Source: Sternotherus odoratus
Taxonomy: Eukaryota > Chordata > Testudines > Kinosternidae
Length of the DNA: 64,000 nt
Direction: 5' to 3'
Assembly (NCBI GenBank): GCA_032164245.1
Contig: JAVMKO010000006.1
Span: forward strand, 104,983,310-105,047,309
A program made the position numbers and the translations under genes. Positions 44,930 to 54,270 of the stretch are shown one piece after another; position 1 is the stretch's first letter, and each line of letters starts with the position of its first letter. The notes beneath the pieces are model-generated. The model was not told the origin of the DNA. It saw nothing but the letters and a program-made list of their open reading frames with translations, and did no database searches.

Positions 44930-45216
44930 ATGAGTGGTATCTTTGGAAAACCCTTAGCGTGTCGGGATGTGAGGTGGAGCAGGGGGGATGGGAGCTCCAG
45001 CAGAATCCCCTGAAGAACACCCCCTGTCTTTCTCTGGTCAGGCTTGGGCTAGCCCTCCATTGTGGAGGTGAAGACCAGATGGGAGCTGCTGGATTGACCT
45101 TGATACGCAATGTCCTTGTGTGCATGAAGGACTTACATCTCAGAGATGACCAGCAGCAGATGTTCCACATGTGTCCAGGAATAGGATAAACAGCCTACAC
45201 TGATGGGTAAGTAAAG
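44930..45216 (+). pseudogene. Exon-like open stretch in duplication copy 1
   Basis: After a tttgtttgtcccag acceptor the frame DEWYLWKTLSVSGCEVEQGG continues to AAGLTLIRNVLVCMKDLHLR then DDQQQMFH, and stops shortly before tgatggg|taagtaaag, a donor-like site. The second part looks like real protein. Copy 2 has a one-base difference that breaks this frame, and both copies have a TGA before the donor. I therefore read it as a decayed exon or exon pair. Confidence 0.4.
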
Positions 45217-45717
45217 TCATGGACAGATGTAGACACCACAGGAATTGGTGGGGAATGAAGCAGCTTTCTGTTTCCTGCTGCTTCCCTGGACCCACTTGAG
45301 GAGAAGAGGAAGTCAACTAAAGTAGTAGGAGCCAGTTAAGCCCTTAAGATGCTGATCTCTTCCCTCACCCAGGCCCTGCTACCAGCCTGCTTATTTTTCC
45401 CCTTTGATGGAGTATTGAGAATCACAAAGGAGATGCTACACTATAATAAGAGGAAAGAGAAGTAAAAGCTGAAAGAATCCAACTTAAATCAATGAACAGA
45501 TGCAGAGAGTGGAAACACGCCAAAGCAAAGAAATGAATACTCTGAGTAGATAACCTGACAGCAAATGGGGAAGAAAACCTCATCTGGAGAATTGTGGCTC
45601 TCGGGACAAAGATCAGGTTCCTGGTACGTAGCCTGGCTGAGATCAAATCTTTCCCCTGGATCCCACACCTGGGATTCTGATGTCATTCTCAGTGTTTTGT
45701 CCTTATTTTATTCCTAG

Positions 45718-45790
45718 GAAAAGGATTTCCAAAGGAGGTTTAAGGATCTCGGACTCTAATGTCGGCAAGAAGCTTCAGCCGCCTTCCCAG
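45718..45790 (+). pseudogene. Exon-3 copy of the HEAT-repeat-like gene (copy 2)
   Basis: 73 nt, same splice sites as 44580-44652. Reads KRISKGGLRISDSNVGKKLQ. Differences from copy 1 are scattered, with no frameshift. Confidence 0.45.
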
Positions 45791-46069
45791 GTAGAAGTCA
45801 CTTTCTTTCCCACAATGCCACTAGTGCCCTTTCTGCTCTCCAGGTCTCCTCCCTGCAGCAGGACAGAGGCACCCCTTAACTCCCCGAGTCCTGATTTCCA
45901 GCCATGGAAGAGGCTGAGGGGTTGCATTGCCCCCACCCCACCATCAGAGACTTTTCCTATGGGAATCTCCCTAGAGCAGGGGGAAAATCTGTTCTTCCCT
46001 TAGAACCAGTCTGCTCAGGAAATCCACCCACACTGACTTCATCTTAGCATCTTGTTTGTCCCAGATGAG

Positions 46070-46352
46070 TGGTATCTTTGGAAAACCCTTAGTGTGCCGG
46101 GATGTGAGATGGAGCAGGGGGGATGGGAGATCCAGCGGATTCCCCTGGAGAACACCCCCCTGTCTTTCTCTCATCAGGCTCGGGCTAGCCCTCCATTGTG
46201 GAGGTGAAGACTCTGGAAGGGCTGGGCTGCTGGATTGACCTTGATACGCAATGTCCTTGTGTGCATGAAGGACTTACATCTCAGAGACGACCAGCAGCAG
46301 ATGTTCCACATGTCCAGGAACAGGATAAACAACCTACACTGATGGGTAAGTA
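46070..46352 (+). pseudogene. Exon-like stretch in duplication copy 2, frame broken
   Basis: Same text as 44930-45216. DEWYLWKTLSVPGCEMEQGG is kept, but an extra C shifts the frame before NVLVCMKDLHLRDDQQQMFH. The latter half is then readable only in another frame and ends in TGA before the gtaagt site. Confidence 0.4.
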
Positions 46353-46379
46353 AAGTCATGGCCACATGTAGACACCACA

Positions 46380-46525
46380 GAAATTGGTGGGGATTGAACC
46401 AGGGTTCTTGAGCACAAGCCCCTCCCTCTCATTGTCAACCAATCCAGCTCCACCCACTAGACCACGCCCCCTTCCAGAGTCAGGGAACCCAGGAGTCCTG
46501 ATTCTCAGACCCAGTCCTCACATCA
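46380..46525 (-). mobile_element. tRNA-derived SINE
   Basis: On the minus strand an A-box tggtctagtgg is followed by B-box ggttcaatccc. A second tRNA-like phrase (ggactcctgggttccc) lies just upstream. RNA polymerase III promoter boxes with the usual order but extra spacing. Confidence 0.65.
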
Positions 46526-46864
46526 CAAGGTCAAACCTCCTCCCAGGATGGGCCCTGTAGAAAGGACCATCTGCAGAATCCCCTCAGGTTCCAGACTGTG
46601 TGGGGTGCCACTAGGACCCAGAGTGTAGAAAATTGTGTCTGCTGCTGGTGCATCTGTATTCTCTCTGCTCTAGATGTGCAGAGATGGTGGAGGGCTGGGC
46701 TGGAGGAAGGAAGGAGGGTGCAAGAGACAACAGGCAGGAGAAAAGGTGAGAGGGAATAACAGAAAGCAGCAGAAGATGCAGGGAGAGAGAGTAGGGGGAG
46801 CCTCTTATGTACCTCTCCAGCACCCCCAGGAGGCAGGATTCATTAACACCAGCTTCTCAGGGAG
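46526..46864. other. Unassigned, GA-rich
   Basis: gggagagagagtaggg-type purine-rich DNA. The open frame at 46611-46823 (minus) is low in complexity. Confidence 0.4.
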
Positions 46865-47025
46865 CTTCCTGTTTCCTGCTGTTTCCCTGAACCCACTTGA
46901 AAGGAGCAGTCAGTCAACTGAAGTAGTAGGAGTCAGTTAGGCCCTTAAGATGCTGATATCTTCCCTCACTCAGGCCCTGCTAGCAGCCTCCTCATTTGTC
47001 CCCTTCAACTGAGTGTTGAGAGCCA

Positions 47026-48091
47026 CTAGAGCTGACAGCAGTCATGAGGGAAAGAAGAAAATTCCTTTTCTGGGGCAGCATTCAGAAAAAGAGAAAAGCT
47101 TCATTTGCTTTTCTTTATCTAAGCAGGAAGAAGCTCTCCTGAGAGACATAGACACAAATGTTCACGGTGAGCCTTTTGGCCCCAGTGAGGATGTGAGTGG
47201 TGAGGAGATGCCTGATCTTCCAGTTGGTTCAAGTGCAGGTGACCTGGAAGTTACTACAGCATCCATGTCTCCATCTCAAATGGATGTAACCAGGCACATT
47301 CCTGAAGAAAAGTGTAGATCAGAGAAGGGTGTAGTGGAGGCGCAAGAAACAGTTGCTGCTGAGTTTAGTTGCTTGAGTCTACGTGATCCAAGACTGCGGA
47401 CCCACTTGAAGAGTAACCTGAGAGGCTAAGTGTAAAACGTCATGTTCCCCAAAGACAATGAAACTACACGTTTCCATCCAACACATTACTGGCGTGAAAT
47501 CCACAATGGTGACAAAGTGGAGAGGCCATGGCTTATGTACTCAAAAACCTAGAATACTGCATACTGTTTTTGTTGCAAACTCTTCCATTTTAATGTTCCA
47601 GGCACATTGGGTTCTACAGACACAAAGGACTGGAAAACTCTGGCTAGAAATGTGGCATGCCATGAAAAAGCAGCAAATCACCAGACCAGAGAGCATTCCA
47701 TAAGTGGAAAGAGCTTGAGATGAGACTAAGGTTAAAGGCCACCACCGATGATCAGCATCAAGGGAAGATTTCATCAGAGTCTCTTTACTGGCAAAATGTT
47801 CTGGAAAGGCTCATTGGCATTGTGAGAACGCTTGCTACCCAAAACCTAGCACTTCTGATCAGCTGTATGTGCCAAACAAGGGAAACTTCCTTAAAATTGT
47901 GGAGCTGATGGCTAAGTTGATGCTGTACCCCAGGAGCATCTAAGAGTCACCCCCCAAGAAATGTGCACACACTACTACCTTGGAAAACAATTCCAAATGA
48001 GATCACACCGTTACTGGCAACAAAAGTCAAATGGAAGATTGTGGCAGATCTTAAGTCAGCAAGATATTACAATGTTAGTCTGGACTGCACA
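47026..48091 (+). pseudogene. hAT transposase with TTF zinc finger (ZMYM1-like), N-terminal part
   Basis: The transposase gene of a hAT-superfamily DNA transposon of the TTF-finger type. Order: an acidic head (EALLRDIDTNVHGEPFGPSE, open to 47429), the TTF finger block (RFHPTHYWREI, VERPWLMYSK), then AFHKWKELEMRLRLKATT, LYWQNVLERLIGIVRTLATQ and VADLKSARYYNVSLDCT. Several stops and frame changes disable it (for example TAG after SKT near 47550 and TGA after LKLWS near 47908). The frame is cut at 48084-48091 by a G-rich element and resumes at 49435. Intact relatives would cut and paste the element in the nucleus. Confidence 0.85.
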
Positions 48092-49434
48092 CAGGGCCGG
48101 CGACAGGGGGGTACAACGGGTACAGCTGTACCGGGCCCCGGACTTCAGGGGGGGCCCCTGAAGTCCGGGGCCCGGTACAGCTGTACCCGTTGTCGCCAGG
48201 GGCTGTGAGCGAGGCGCGGCTCGGGCAGCCGCTGCCGTGCTCACCAGCCCCCTACCCCGGCACCCAGCAGCCTCCCCCGCCACTCTTTGCTTCTCCCGAA
48301 CACGCGGCCGCAGCACATGCGGGGGTTGGGGCCCGCGGGAGGTAGGAGACCGGCCCGGGGGGAGGCGGGGACGATAGATCGGCGGGGGTGGTGGGGGCGG
48401 GTGATCGGCCGGGGGGGCGTCGGGAGATTGGCCGGGGGGGGCGTCGGGAGATCGGCCGGGGGGGGGGCGTCGGGAGATCGGCCGGGGGGGCGGTGTCGGG
48501 AGATCGGCCGGGGGGGGGGACGTCGGGAGATCGGCCGGGGGGGGGGACGTCGGGAGATCGGCCGGGGGGGGCGTCGGGAGATCGGCCGGGGGGGGGCGTC
48601 GGGAGATCGGCCGGGGGGGGGCGTCGGGAGATCGGCCGGGGGGGGCGTCGGGAGATCGGCCGGGGGGGGAGTCGGTGGGAGATCGGCCGGGGGGGGCGTC
48701 GGTGGGAGATCGGCCGGGGGGGGGGCGTCGGCGGGAGATCGGCGGGGGGGGCGTGGGAGACTGGCGGGGGGGCCTCGCGGGTGGCGAGAGACTGGCGGGG
48801 GCCCCGCGGGTGGCGAGAGACTGGCGGGAGGAGACTGGCAGGGGGGGGCCTCGGGCGGCGGGAGACTGGCGGGGGGGCCCACGGGCAGCGGGAGACTGGC
48901 GGGGGGGCCCCATGGGCGGCGGGAGACGGGGGGGGGCCGCAGGTGGCGGGAGATGGGGGGGGCCCCGCGGGTGGCGGGAGATGGGGGGGGGCCCGCGGGT
49001 GGCGGGAGACTGGCGGGGCCCCATGGGCGGCGGGAGACTGGCGGGGCCCCGCGGGTGGCGGGAGACGGGGGGGGCCCCGCGGGTGGCGGGAGATGGGCGG
49101 GGCCCCGCGGGTGGCGGGAGACGGGCGGGGCCCCGCGGGTGGCGGGAGACGGGCGGGGCCCCGCGGGTGGCGGGAGACGGGCGGGGCCCCGCGGGTGGCG
49201 GGAGACGGGCGGGGCCCCGCGGGTGGCGGGAGACGGGCGGGGCCCCGCGGGTGGCGGGAGACTGGCGGGGCCCCGCGGGTGGCGGGAGACTGGCGGGGCC
49301 CCGCGGGTGGCGGGAGACTGGCAGGGGGGCCCCCCGCAGGCGGCAGGAGACTGGCAGGGGGGTGGGGCGCAGGCTGCGGGAGACCGGGAGGGGGGCCCGT
49401 ACGATCTGCCCCAAAATTCCTGTCGCCGGCCCTG
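48092..49434. mobile_element. G-rich hAT-type non-autonomous element, copy 2
   Basis: 1343 bp, ends cagggccggcgacagg and cctgtcgccggccctg, flanked by actgcaca at 48084-48091 and 49435-49442, an exact 8-bp target duplication. Inside: a palindrome (48113-48193); about 150 bp of single-copy GC-rich DNA; a block of about 23-bp units (gtcgggagatcggccggggg) at about 48410-48740; then 28-bp units (gcgggagacgggcggggccc plus cgcgggtg) at about 48840-49330. It encodes no transposase. Long open frames over it are repeat by-products. Confidence 0.93.
48113..48193. repeat. Perfect palindrome, 39-bp arms
   Basis: 48113-48151 and 48155-48193 are exact reverse complements with a 3-bp loop. The core gtacagctgtac is itself palindromic in each arm. 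Confidence 0.95.
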
Positions 49435-49973
49435 ACTGCACACCTGACATATAAATGACTTTAATGGTGCGTGTTGTAACAACAACAGAACCTAGTGAAA
49501 ATGTCCCTGCAATGGTGACTGTCTAGAGCATTTTCTAGAATTTATTGCCAATGATGATACTACAGGAGCCAGTATGACAAATGTGCTTCCTAAAAAGCTG
49601 GAAGATACGGGAATTGAGAGAGCTGACATGAGAGGTCAGGGCTACAATAATGGTGCCAACATGAGAGGAAAGAACAGAGGAGCGCAGACTCGGATCTGAG
49701 AGTTAAACCCTCGAGTTTGTTTTGTCCCATGCAGTTTTCATTCATTGAACTTGGTGGTTAGTGATGCAGCATCAGCCGCTAGTGAGGCTGCTGAATCTTT
49801 TAATGTACTTCAAAGCATCTGTGTCTTTTTCTCTGCATCAACTCATCGATGGCAACTTTTGAAGCAACATCTGGAAACATCCTCTCTGACACCGAAACCC
49901 CTGAGTGCCACACGATGGGAAGTCGAGTGGGGGTGATAAAGCCTATCAAACACCAAATTGGGAAGTCCTGGCA
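49435..49973 (+). pseudogene. hAT transposase, middle part (duplication unit 1)
   Basis: Resumes after the target duplication with CTPDI and reads, across frames, to NLVVSDAASAASEAAESFN and VFFSASTHRWQLLKQHL, then LSATRW. These are the conserved blocks of the hAT catalytic core. Ends where PLE sequence begins. Confidence 0.8.
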
Positions 49974-50018
49974 CACAGACAACCCGCCAACCTTAAGCAG
50001 ATTCTCACCAACAACAGC
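49974..50018 (+). mobile_element. First 45 bp of the PLE, carried in the duplication
   Basis: tggcacacagacaacccgcc, then aaccttaagcagattctcac equals the start of the PLE at 51974. It is cut off at the duplication joint. Confidence 0.85.
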
Positions 50019-50204
50019 TGATGGCTAAGTTGATGCTGTACCCCAGGAGCATCTAAGAGTCACCCCCCAAGAAATGTGCACACACTACTACCTTGGAAAA
50101 CAATTCCAAATGAGATCACACCGTTACTGGCAACAAAAGTCAAATGGAAGATTGTGGCAGATCTTAAGTCAGCAAGATATTACCCTGTTAGTCTGGACTG
50201 CACA

Positions 50205-51434
50205 CAGGGCCGGCAACAGGGGGGTACAACGGGTACAGCTGTACCGGGCCCCGGACTTCAGGGGGGGGCCCCTGAAGTCCGGGGCCCGGTACAGCTGTAC
50301 CCGTTGTCGCCAGGGGCTGTGAGCGAGGCGCGGCTCGGGCAGCCGCTGCCGTGCTCACCAGCCCCCTACCCCGGCACCCAGCAGCCTCCCCCGCCACTCT
50401 TTGCTTCTCCCGAACACGCGGCCGCAGCACATGCGGGGGTTGGGGCCCGCGGGAGGTAGGAGACCGGCCCGGGGGGAGGCGGGGACGGGAGATCGGCGGG
50501 GGGGCGGGGGCGGGTGATCGGCCGGGGGGGCGTCGGGAGATTGGCCGGGGGGGGGCGTCGGGAGATCGGCCGGGGGGGTGTCGGGAGATCGGCCGGGGGG
50601 GGGGCATCGGGAGATCAGCCGGGGGGGCGGCGTCGGGAGATCAGCCGGGGGGGCGGCGTCGGGAGATCGGCCGGGGGGGCGTCGGGAGATCGGCCGGGGG
50701 GGCGGCGTCGGGAAATCGGCCGGGGGGGCGGCGTCGGGAGATCGGCCGGGGGGGGCGTCGGCGGGAGATCGGCCGATGGGGGCGTCGGCGGGAGATCGGC
50801 CGGGGGGGGGCGTCGGCGGGAGATCGGCAGGGGGGGCGTGGGAGACTGGCGGGGGGGCCACACAGGTGGCGAGAGACTGGCGGGGGCCCCGCGGGTGGCG
50901 AGAGACTGGCGGGGGACCCGCGGGTGGCAGGAGACTGGCGGGAGGAGACTGGCAGGGGGGGCCTCGGGCGGCGGGAGACTGGCGGGGGGGCCCACGGGCA
51001 GCGGGAGACTGGCGGGGGGCCCCATGGGCGGCGGGAGACGGGGGGGGCCCCGCAGGCGGCGGGAGATGGGGGGGGCCCCGCGGGTGGCGGGAGATGGGGG
51101 GGGGCCCCGCGGGTGGCGGGAGATGGGGGGGGCCCCGCGGGTGGCGGGAGACGGGGGGGGCCCGCGGGTGGCGGGAGACGGGGGGGGCCCGCGGGTGGCG
51201 GGAGACGGGGGGGGCCCGCGGGTGGCGGGAGACGGGCGGGGCCCCGCGGGTGGCGGGAGACGGGCGGGGCCCCGCGGGTGGCGGGAGACTGGCGGGGGGG
51301 GCGCGGGCGGCGGGAGACTGGCAGGGGGGCCCCCCGCAGGCGGCAGGAGACTGGCAGGGGGGTGGGGCGCAGGCTGCGGGAGACCGGGAGGGGGGCCCGT
51401 ACGATCTGCCCCAAAATTCCTGTCGCCGGCCCTG
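50205..51434. mobile_element. G-rich hAT-type element, copy 3 (duplicate of copy 2)
   Basis: 1230 bp with actgcaca at 50197-50204 and 51435-51442. One TIR base is changed (cagggccggcaacagg). Palindrome at 50226-50307. The minisatellite is shorter and ordered differently from copy 2, for example fewer 28-bp units at about 51190-51290. Confidence 0.93.
50226..50307. repeat. Perfect palindrome, 39-bp arms
   Basis: 50226-50264 and 50269-50307 are exact reverse complements, loop of 4 bp, same arms as copy 2. Confidence 0.95.
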
Positions 51435-51973
51435 ACTGCACACCTGACATATAAATGACTTTAATGGTGCGTGTTGTAACAACAACAGAACCTAGTGAAA
51501 ATGTCCCTGCAATGGTGACTGTCTAGAGCATTTTCTAGAATTTATTGCCAATGATGATACTACAGGAGCCGGTATGACAAATGTGCTTCCTAAAAAGCTG
51601 GAAGATATGGGGAATTGCGAGAGCTGACATGAGAGGTCAGGGCTACAATAATGGTGCCAACATGAGAGGAAAGAACAGAAGAGCGCAGACTCAGATCTGA
51701 GAGTTAAACCCTCGAGTTTGTTTTGTCCCATGCAGTTTTCATTCATTGAACTTGGTGGTTAGTGATGCAGCATCAGCCGCTAGTGAGGCTGCTGAATCTT
51801 TTAATGTACTTCAAAGCATCTGTGTCTTTTTCTCTGCATCAACTCATCGATGGCAACTTTTGAAGCAACATCTGGAAACATCCTCTCTGACACCGAAACC
51901 CCTGAGTGCCACACGATGGGAAGTCGAGTGGGGGTGATAAAGCCTATCAAACACCAAATTGGGAAGTCCTGGC
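51435..51973 (+). pseudogene. hAT transposase, middle part (duplication unit 2)
   Basis: Same text as 49435-49973 with a few changes, including one extra G near 51610. After it the true PLE continues, so this unit keeps the original hAT/PLE junction. Confidence 0.8.
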
Positions 51974-52556
51974 ACACAGACAACCCGCCAACCTTAAGCA
52001 GATTCTCACCAGCAACAGCACACCGTGCCATAACAACTCCAACTCAGGAACCAATCCATGCAACAAACCTCGATGCCAACTCTGCCCAAATATCTACACC
52101 AGCAACATCATCACAGGACCTAACCAGATCAGGCACACCATCGCTGGTTCATTCACCTGCACATCTACCAATGTCATATATGCCATTATATGTCACCAAT
52201 GTCCCTCTGCTATGTACATCCGCCAAACTGGACAGTCCCTACGAAAAAGGATAAATGGACACAAATCAGATATCAGGAATGGCAATATACAAAAACCTGT
52301 AGGAGAACACTTCAACCTGCCTGGACACACAATTACAGATTTAAAAGTCACCATATTGCAGCAAAAAATCTTCAAGACCAGACTGCAAAGAGAAACAGGA
52401 GAGCTGCAATTCATTTGCAAATTTGACACAATCAATCTGGGATTGAACAAAGATCTTGAATGGCTTGCTAATTACAAAACAGCTTGTCCTCTCTCTGAGT
52501 TCACACCTCCAATTCAGCTGCTAGAGGAATACCTCACCCTTCCTGATTTGAGATAA
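51974..52556 (+). pseudogene. PLE C-terminal region with GIY-YIG endonuclease
   Basis: About 190 open codons: a cysteine cluster (NPCNKPRCQLCPNIY), then the nuclease (FTCTSTNVIYAIICHQCPSA, MYIRQTGQSLRKRINGHKSD, PVGEHFNLPGHTITDLKVTI), ending in LEEYLTLPDLR and TGA. The domain nicks target DNA in PLE retrotransposition. The glycine of the YIG motif is arginine here (MYIRQTG), while the copy at 1.2 kb keeps it, so this nuclease was probably inactive. The reverse transcriptase is absent because of 5' truncation. The open frame reaches back into hAT sequence only by chance. Confidence 0.88.
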
Positions 52557-52781
52557 CAAGCAGGTTCAGGCTCATTGGACTAACCTTGTTACCTCCTACC
52601 TGGTTCTTGCCTACTTATCTATACCTGCCCCTGGACACTTCCACTGCTTGCATCTGACGAAGTGGGTATTAGCCCACGAAAGCTTATGCTTCAATACTTT
52701 AGTTAGTCTTTAAAGTGCCACAGGACTCTTTGTTACCTCTGCTATTCCAGACTAACACGGCTACCTCTCTGATTCTGTTCA
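51974..52781 (+). mobile_element. Penelope-like element, 5'-truncated, inserted in the hAT gene
   Basis: Coding end (to 52556), about 90 bp of spacer, then the full 3' tail: tgcatctgacgaagtgggta, ttagcccacgaaagcttatg, tctttaaagtgccacaggac and ttccagactaacacggctac, ending tctctgattct. It ties the dispersed tail repeat seen elsewhere in this window to a GIY-YIG-bearing PLE. hAT transposase text resumes at about 52785. Confidence 0.92.
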
Positions 52782-52784
52782 TGG

Positions 52785-52975
52785 GAGAAGAGTGGCAGAG
52801 GGAAATGGAATCACCAGAAACATACATAACATCAAATTCCTGGGTGGCTTAGTGTTGTGGTATGACATACTGTTTGGAGTCTCTTGCTTACAACATTTAT
52901 TTCAAGGTTTTGACCTTAATATATACCTGGAGCAATGGAAGAACTGGACAAAGCGAAGTCGTACTTCATAGACTC
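52785..52975 (+). pseudogene. hAT transposase, fragment after the PLE
   Basis: Frame reads EGNGITRNIHNIKFLGGLVL then WYDILFGVSCLQHLFQGFDL and EQWKNW, the part of the TTF-type hAT transposase following LSATRW...HQIGK. Ends at cttcatag where a reversed CR1 starts. Confidence 0.75.
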
Positions 52976-53300
52976 ATGGACTTTAAGGTCAGAAGGGACC
53001 ATTATAATAATCTAGTCTGACCTCCTGCACAACGCAGGCCACAGAATCTAACCCACCCACTCCTGTAATAAACCTCTCACCTATGTCTGAGCTATTGAAG
53101 TCCTCAGATCACAGTTTAAAGACTTCAAGGTGCAGAGAATCCTCCAACAAGTGACCCGTGCCCTACGCTGCAGAGGAAGGCAAAAAACTCCCAGGGCCTC
53201 CGCCAATCTGCCCTTGGGGAAAATTCCTTCCCGACCCCAAATATGGTGATCAGCTGAACCCTGAGCTTGTGGGCAAGACACCAGCCATTCTAAGAAAACA
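52976..53300 (-). mobile_element. CR1 LINE 3' end in the hAT gene
   Basis: Reversed CR1: catggactttaaggtcagaa, then ctagtctgacctcctgcaca, cctatgtctgagctattgaa and ttccttcccgaccccaaata. Confidence 0.88.
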
Positions 53301-53544
53301 AAACAACAAAAACAAAAATGGCCATTTTCCAAAAAAAGACTTGTAAATAAATCCAGGCCAAAAACTATTTAAAATGTTTATGGTAAAATGATTTTAATTA
53401 GTCAAATTAGCTAAAAACATAAGGGGTTTTATTAATACCTAACCCCCCAAAAAAGGGATATTTGTTATTTGAAAGCTAATTAGGGAGGGCAATACATGCT
53501 GAAGGTGCTTATTTAAAAACACGGGCACAGCCTGTGGAATAAGA
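53301..53544. other. AT-rich insert of unknown class
   Basis: Separates the CR1 from the next hAT fragment. No motif recognised. Confidence 0.4.
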
Positions 53545-54270
53545 CACCACTCAGATGAGAGATTTCAAAATGTTCAGAAAAGTGCACAGAAGTTGGTAGA
53601 GGAACTTCACACTGAAGCTATTTCCCCACCCATTCAAGAATAAGAGAGTCACCAAAGAAGACATTTTGATTATGAGGCAGGGGATTAGAGACCCCAAACA
53701 ACAATTCAAAGTTGAATTCTTTAATCAGCTGCTAGATTGTGCAATACGGTCAGTTGGAGAACATTTCACGCAGCTCAAGGATCACAGCAGTATATTTGGG
53801 ATGTTGTAGGATATTCCAAATCTCCTCACTATACACCAGGAATGCAGGGCACTAGAGACAGTGTTGACACATGATGGCATGTGTGATAATGATGTGAGTG
53901 ATTTAGGTGATGAACTGAAAGCACTTTCAAGATAAATTTCATCAGGAACAACTCCAAAGGCTGTTCTGGAATATATGTGCACAAATAAGATGACCATCCT
54001 CTTTCCAAATGCTTTTGTTGCTCTGCACATACATCTAGCACTTCCTATCAGAGTTGCCAGTGGAGAACGCAGCTTATCCAAGCTGAAGTTAATAAAAAAC
54101 CATCTACACTTCATAATGACTCGGGAGAGGCTGGTCGGCTTTGCAACCATCTCAGCAGAGCATGAGCTGGGCCCAGACTTGTGGACCTTCAGGAAGCAGA
54201 AGCAGTTCAAATTTCTGCAACCAAGAAGGCCCGGAAAGCACCACTTTGATTATTCAAACAAATAACTATG
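53545..54270 (+). pseudogene. hAT transposase, C-terminal part with hATC dimerisation domain
   Basis: Reads QNVQKSAQKLVEELHTEAIS, then across frames ISPPIQE...HFDYEA. An open stretch from 53975 follows: MCTNKMTILFPNAFVALHIH, ASGERSLSKLKLIKNHL and MTRERLVGFATISAEHELG. The SGERSFSKLKLIK block is the signature of the hAT C-terminal dimerisation domain. Premature stops lie near 53656 and 53930. Confidence 0.88.

Larger units (their letters stand above)
44295..45425 (+). repeat. Tandem duplication, copy 1 (exon-bearing unit)
   Basis: About 1.13 kb is repeated from about 45426. Landmarks are ctataataag (44311 and 45441), ctgggattctgatg (44531 and 45669) and tgatgggtaagtaaag (45202 and 46340). The last 160 bp (45262-45425) reappear at 46865-47025 after an insertion in copy 2. 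Confidence 0.85.
45426..47025 (+). repeat. Tandem duplication, copy 2, with a SINE-bearing insertion
   Basis: Matches copy 1 up to about 46396 and again from 46865 to 47025. In between lies about 470 bp containing a tRNA-like SINE and GA-rich sequence not found in copy 1. Confidence 0.85.
47906..50018 (+). repeat. Tandem duplication of 2.1 kb, unit 1
   Basis: From tgatggctaagttgatgctg (47906) to ctcaccaacaacagc (50018). It repeats as 50019-52019. The joint shares agc with both sides (47903-47905, 50016-50018, 52017-52019), a 3-bp microhomology. The unit carries hAT transposase sequence, a whole G-rich element and about 45 bp of PLE. Confidence 0.95.
50019..52019 (+). repeat. Tandem duplication of 2.1 kb, unit 2
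   Basis: 2001 bp against 2113 bp in unit 1. The difference is all in the minisatellite of the G-rich element. Outside it I count about seven differences over 570 bp (49443-50011 against 51443-52012), roughly 1%. A recent event or an unresolved assembly duplication. Confidence 0.95.

Noticed and set aside
48056..51485. Open frames of 260-464 codons on both strands
   Set aside because: Same reason: minisatellite translation. They run across transposon ends and target duplications.
51906..51973. N-terminal extension of the PLE open frame
   Set aside because: The upstream codons are hAT transposase DNA read in another frame. They are not part of the PLE protein.
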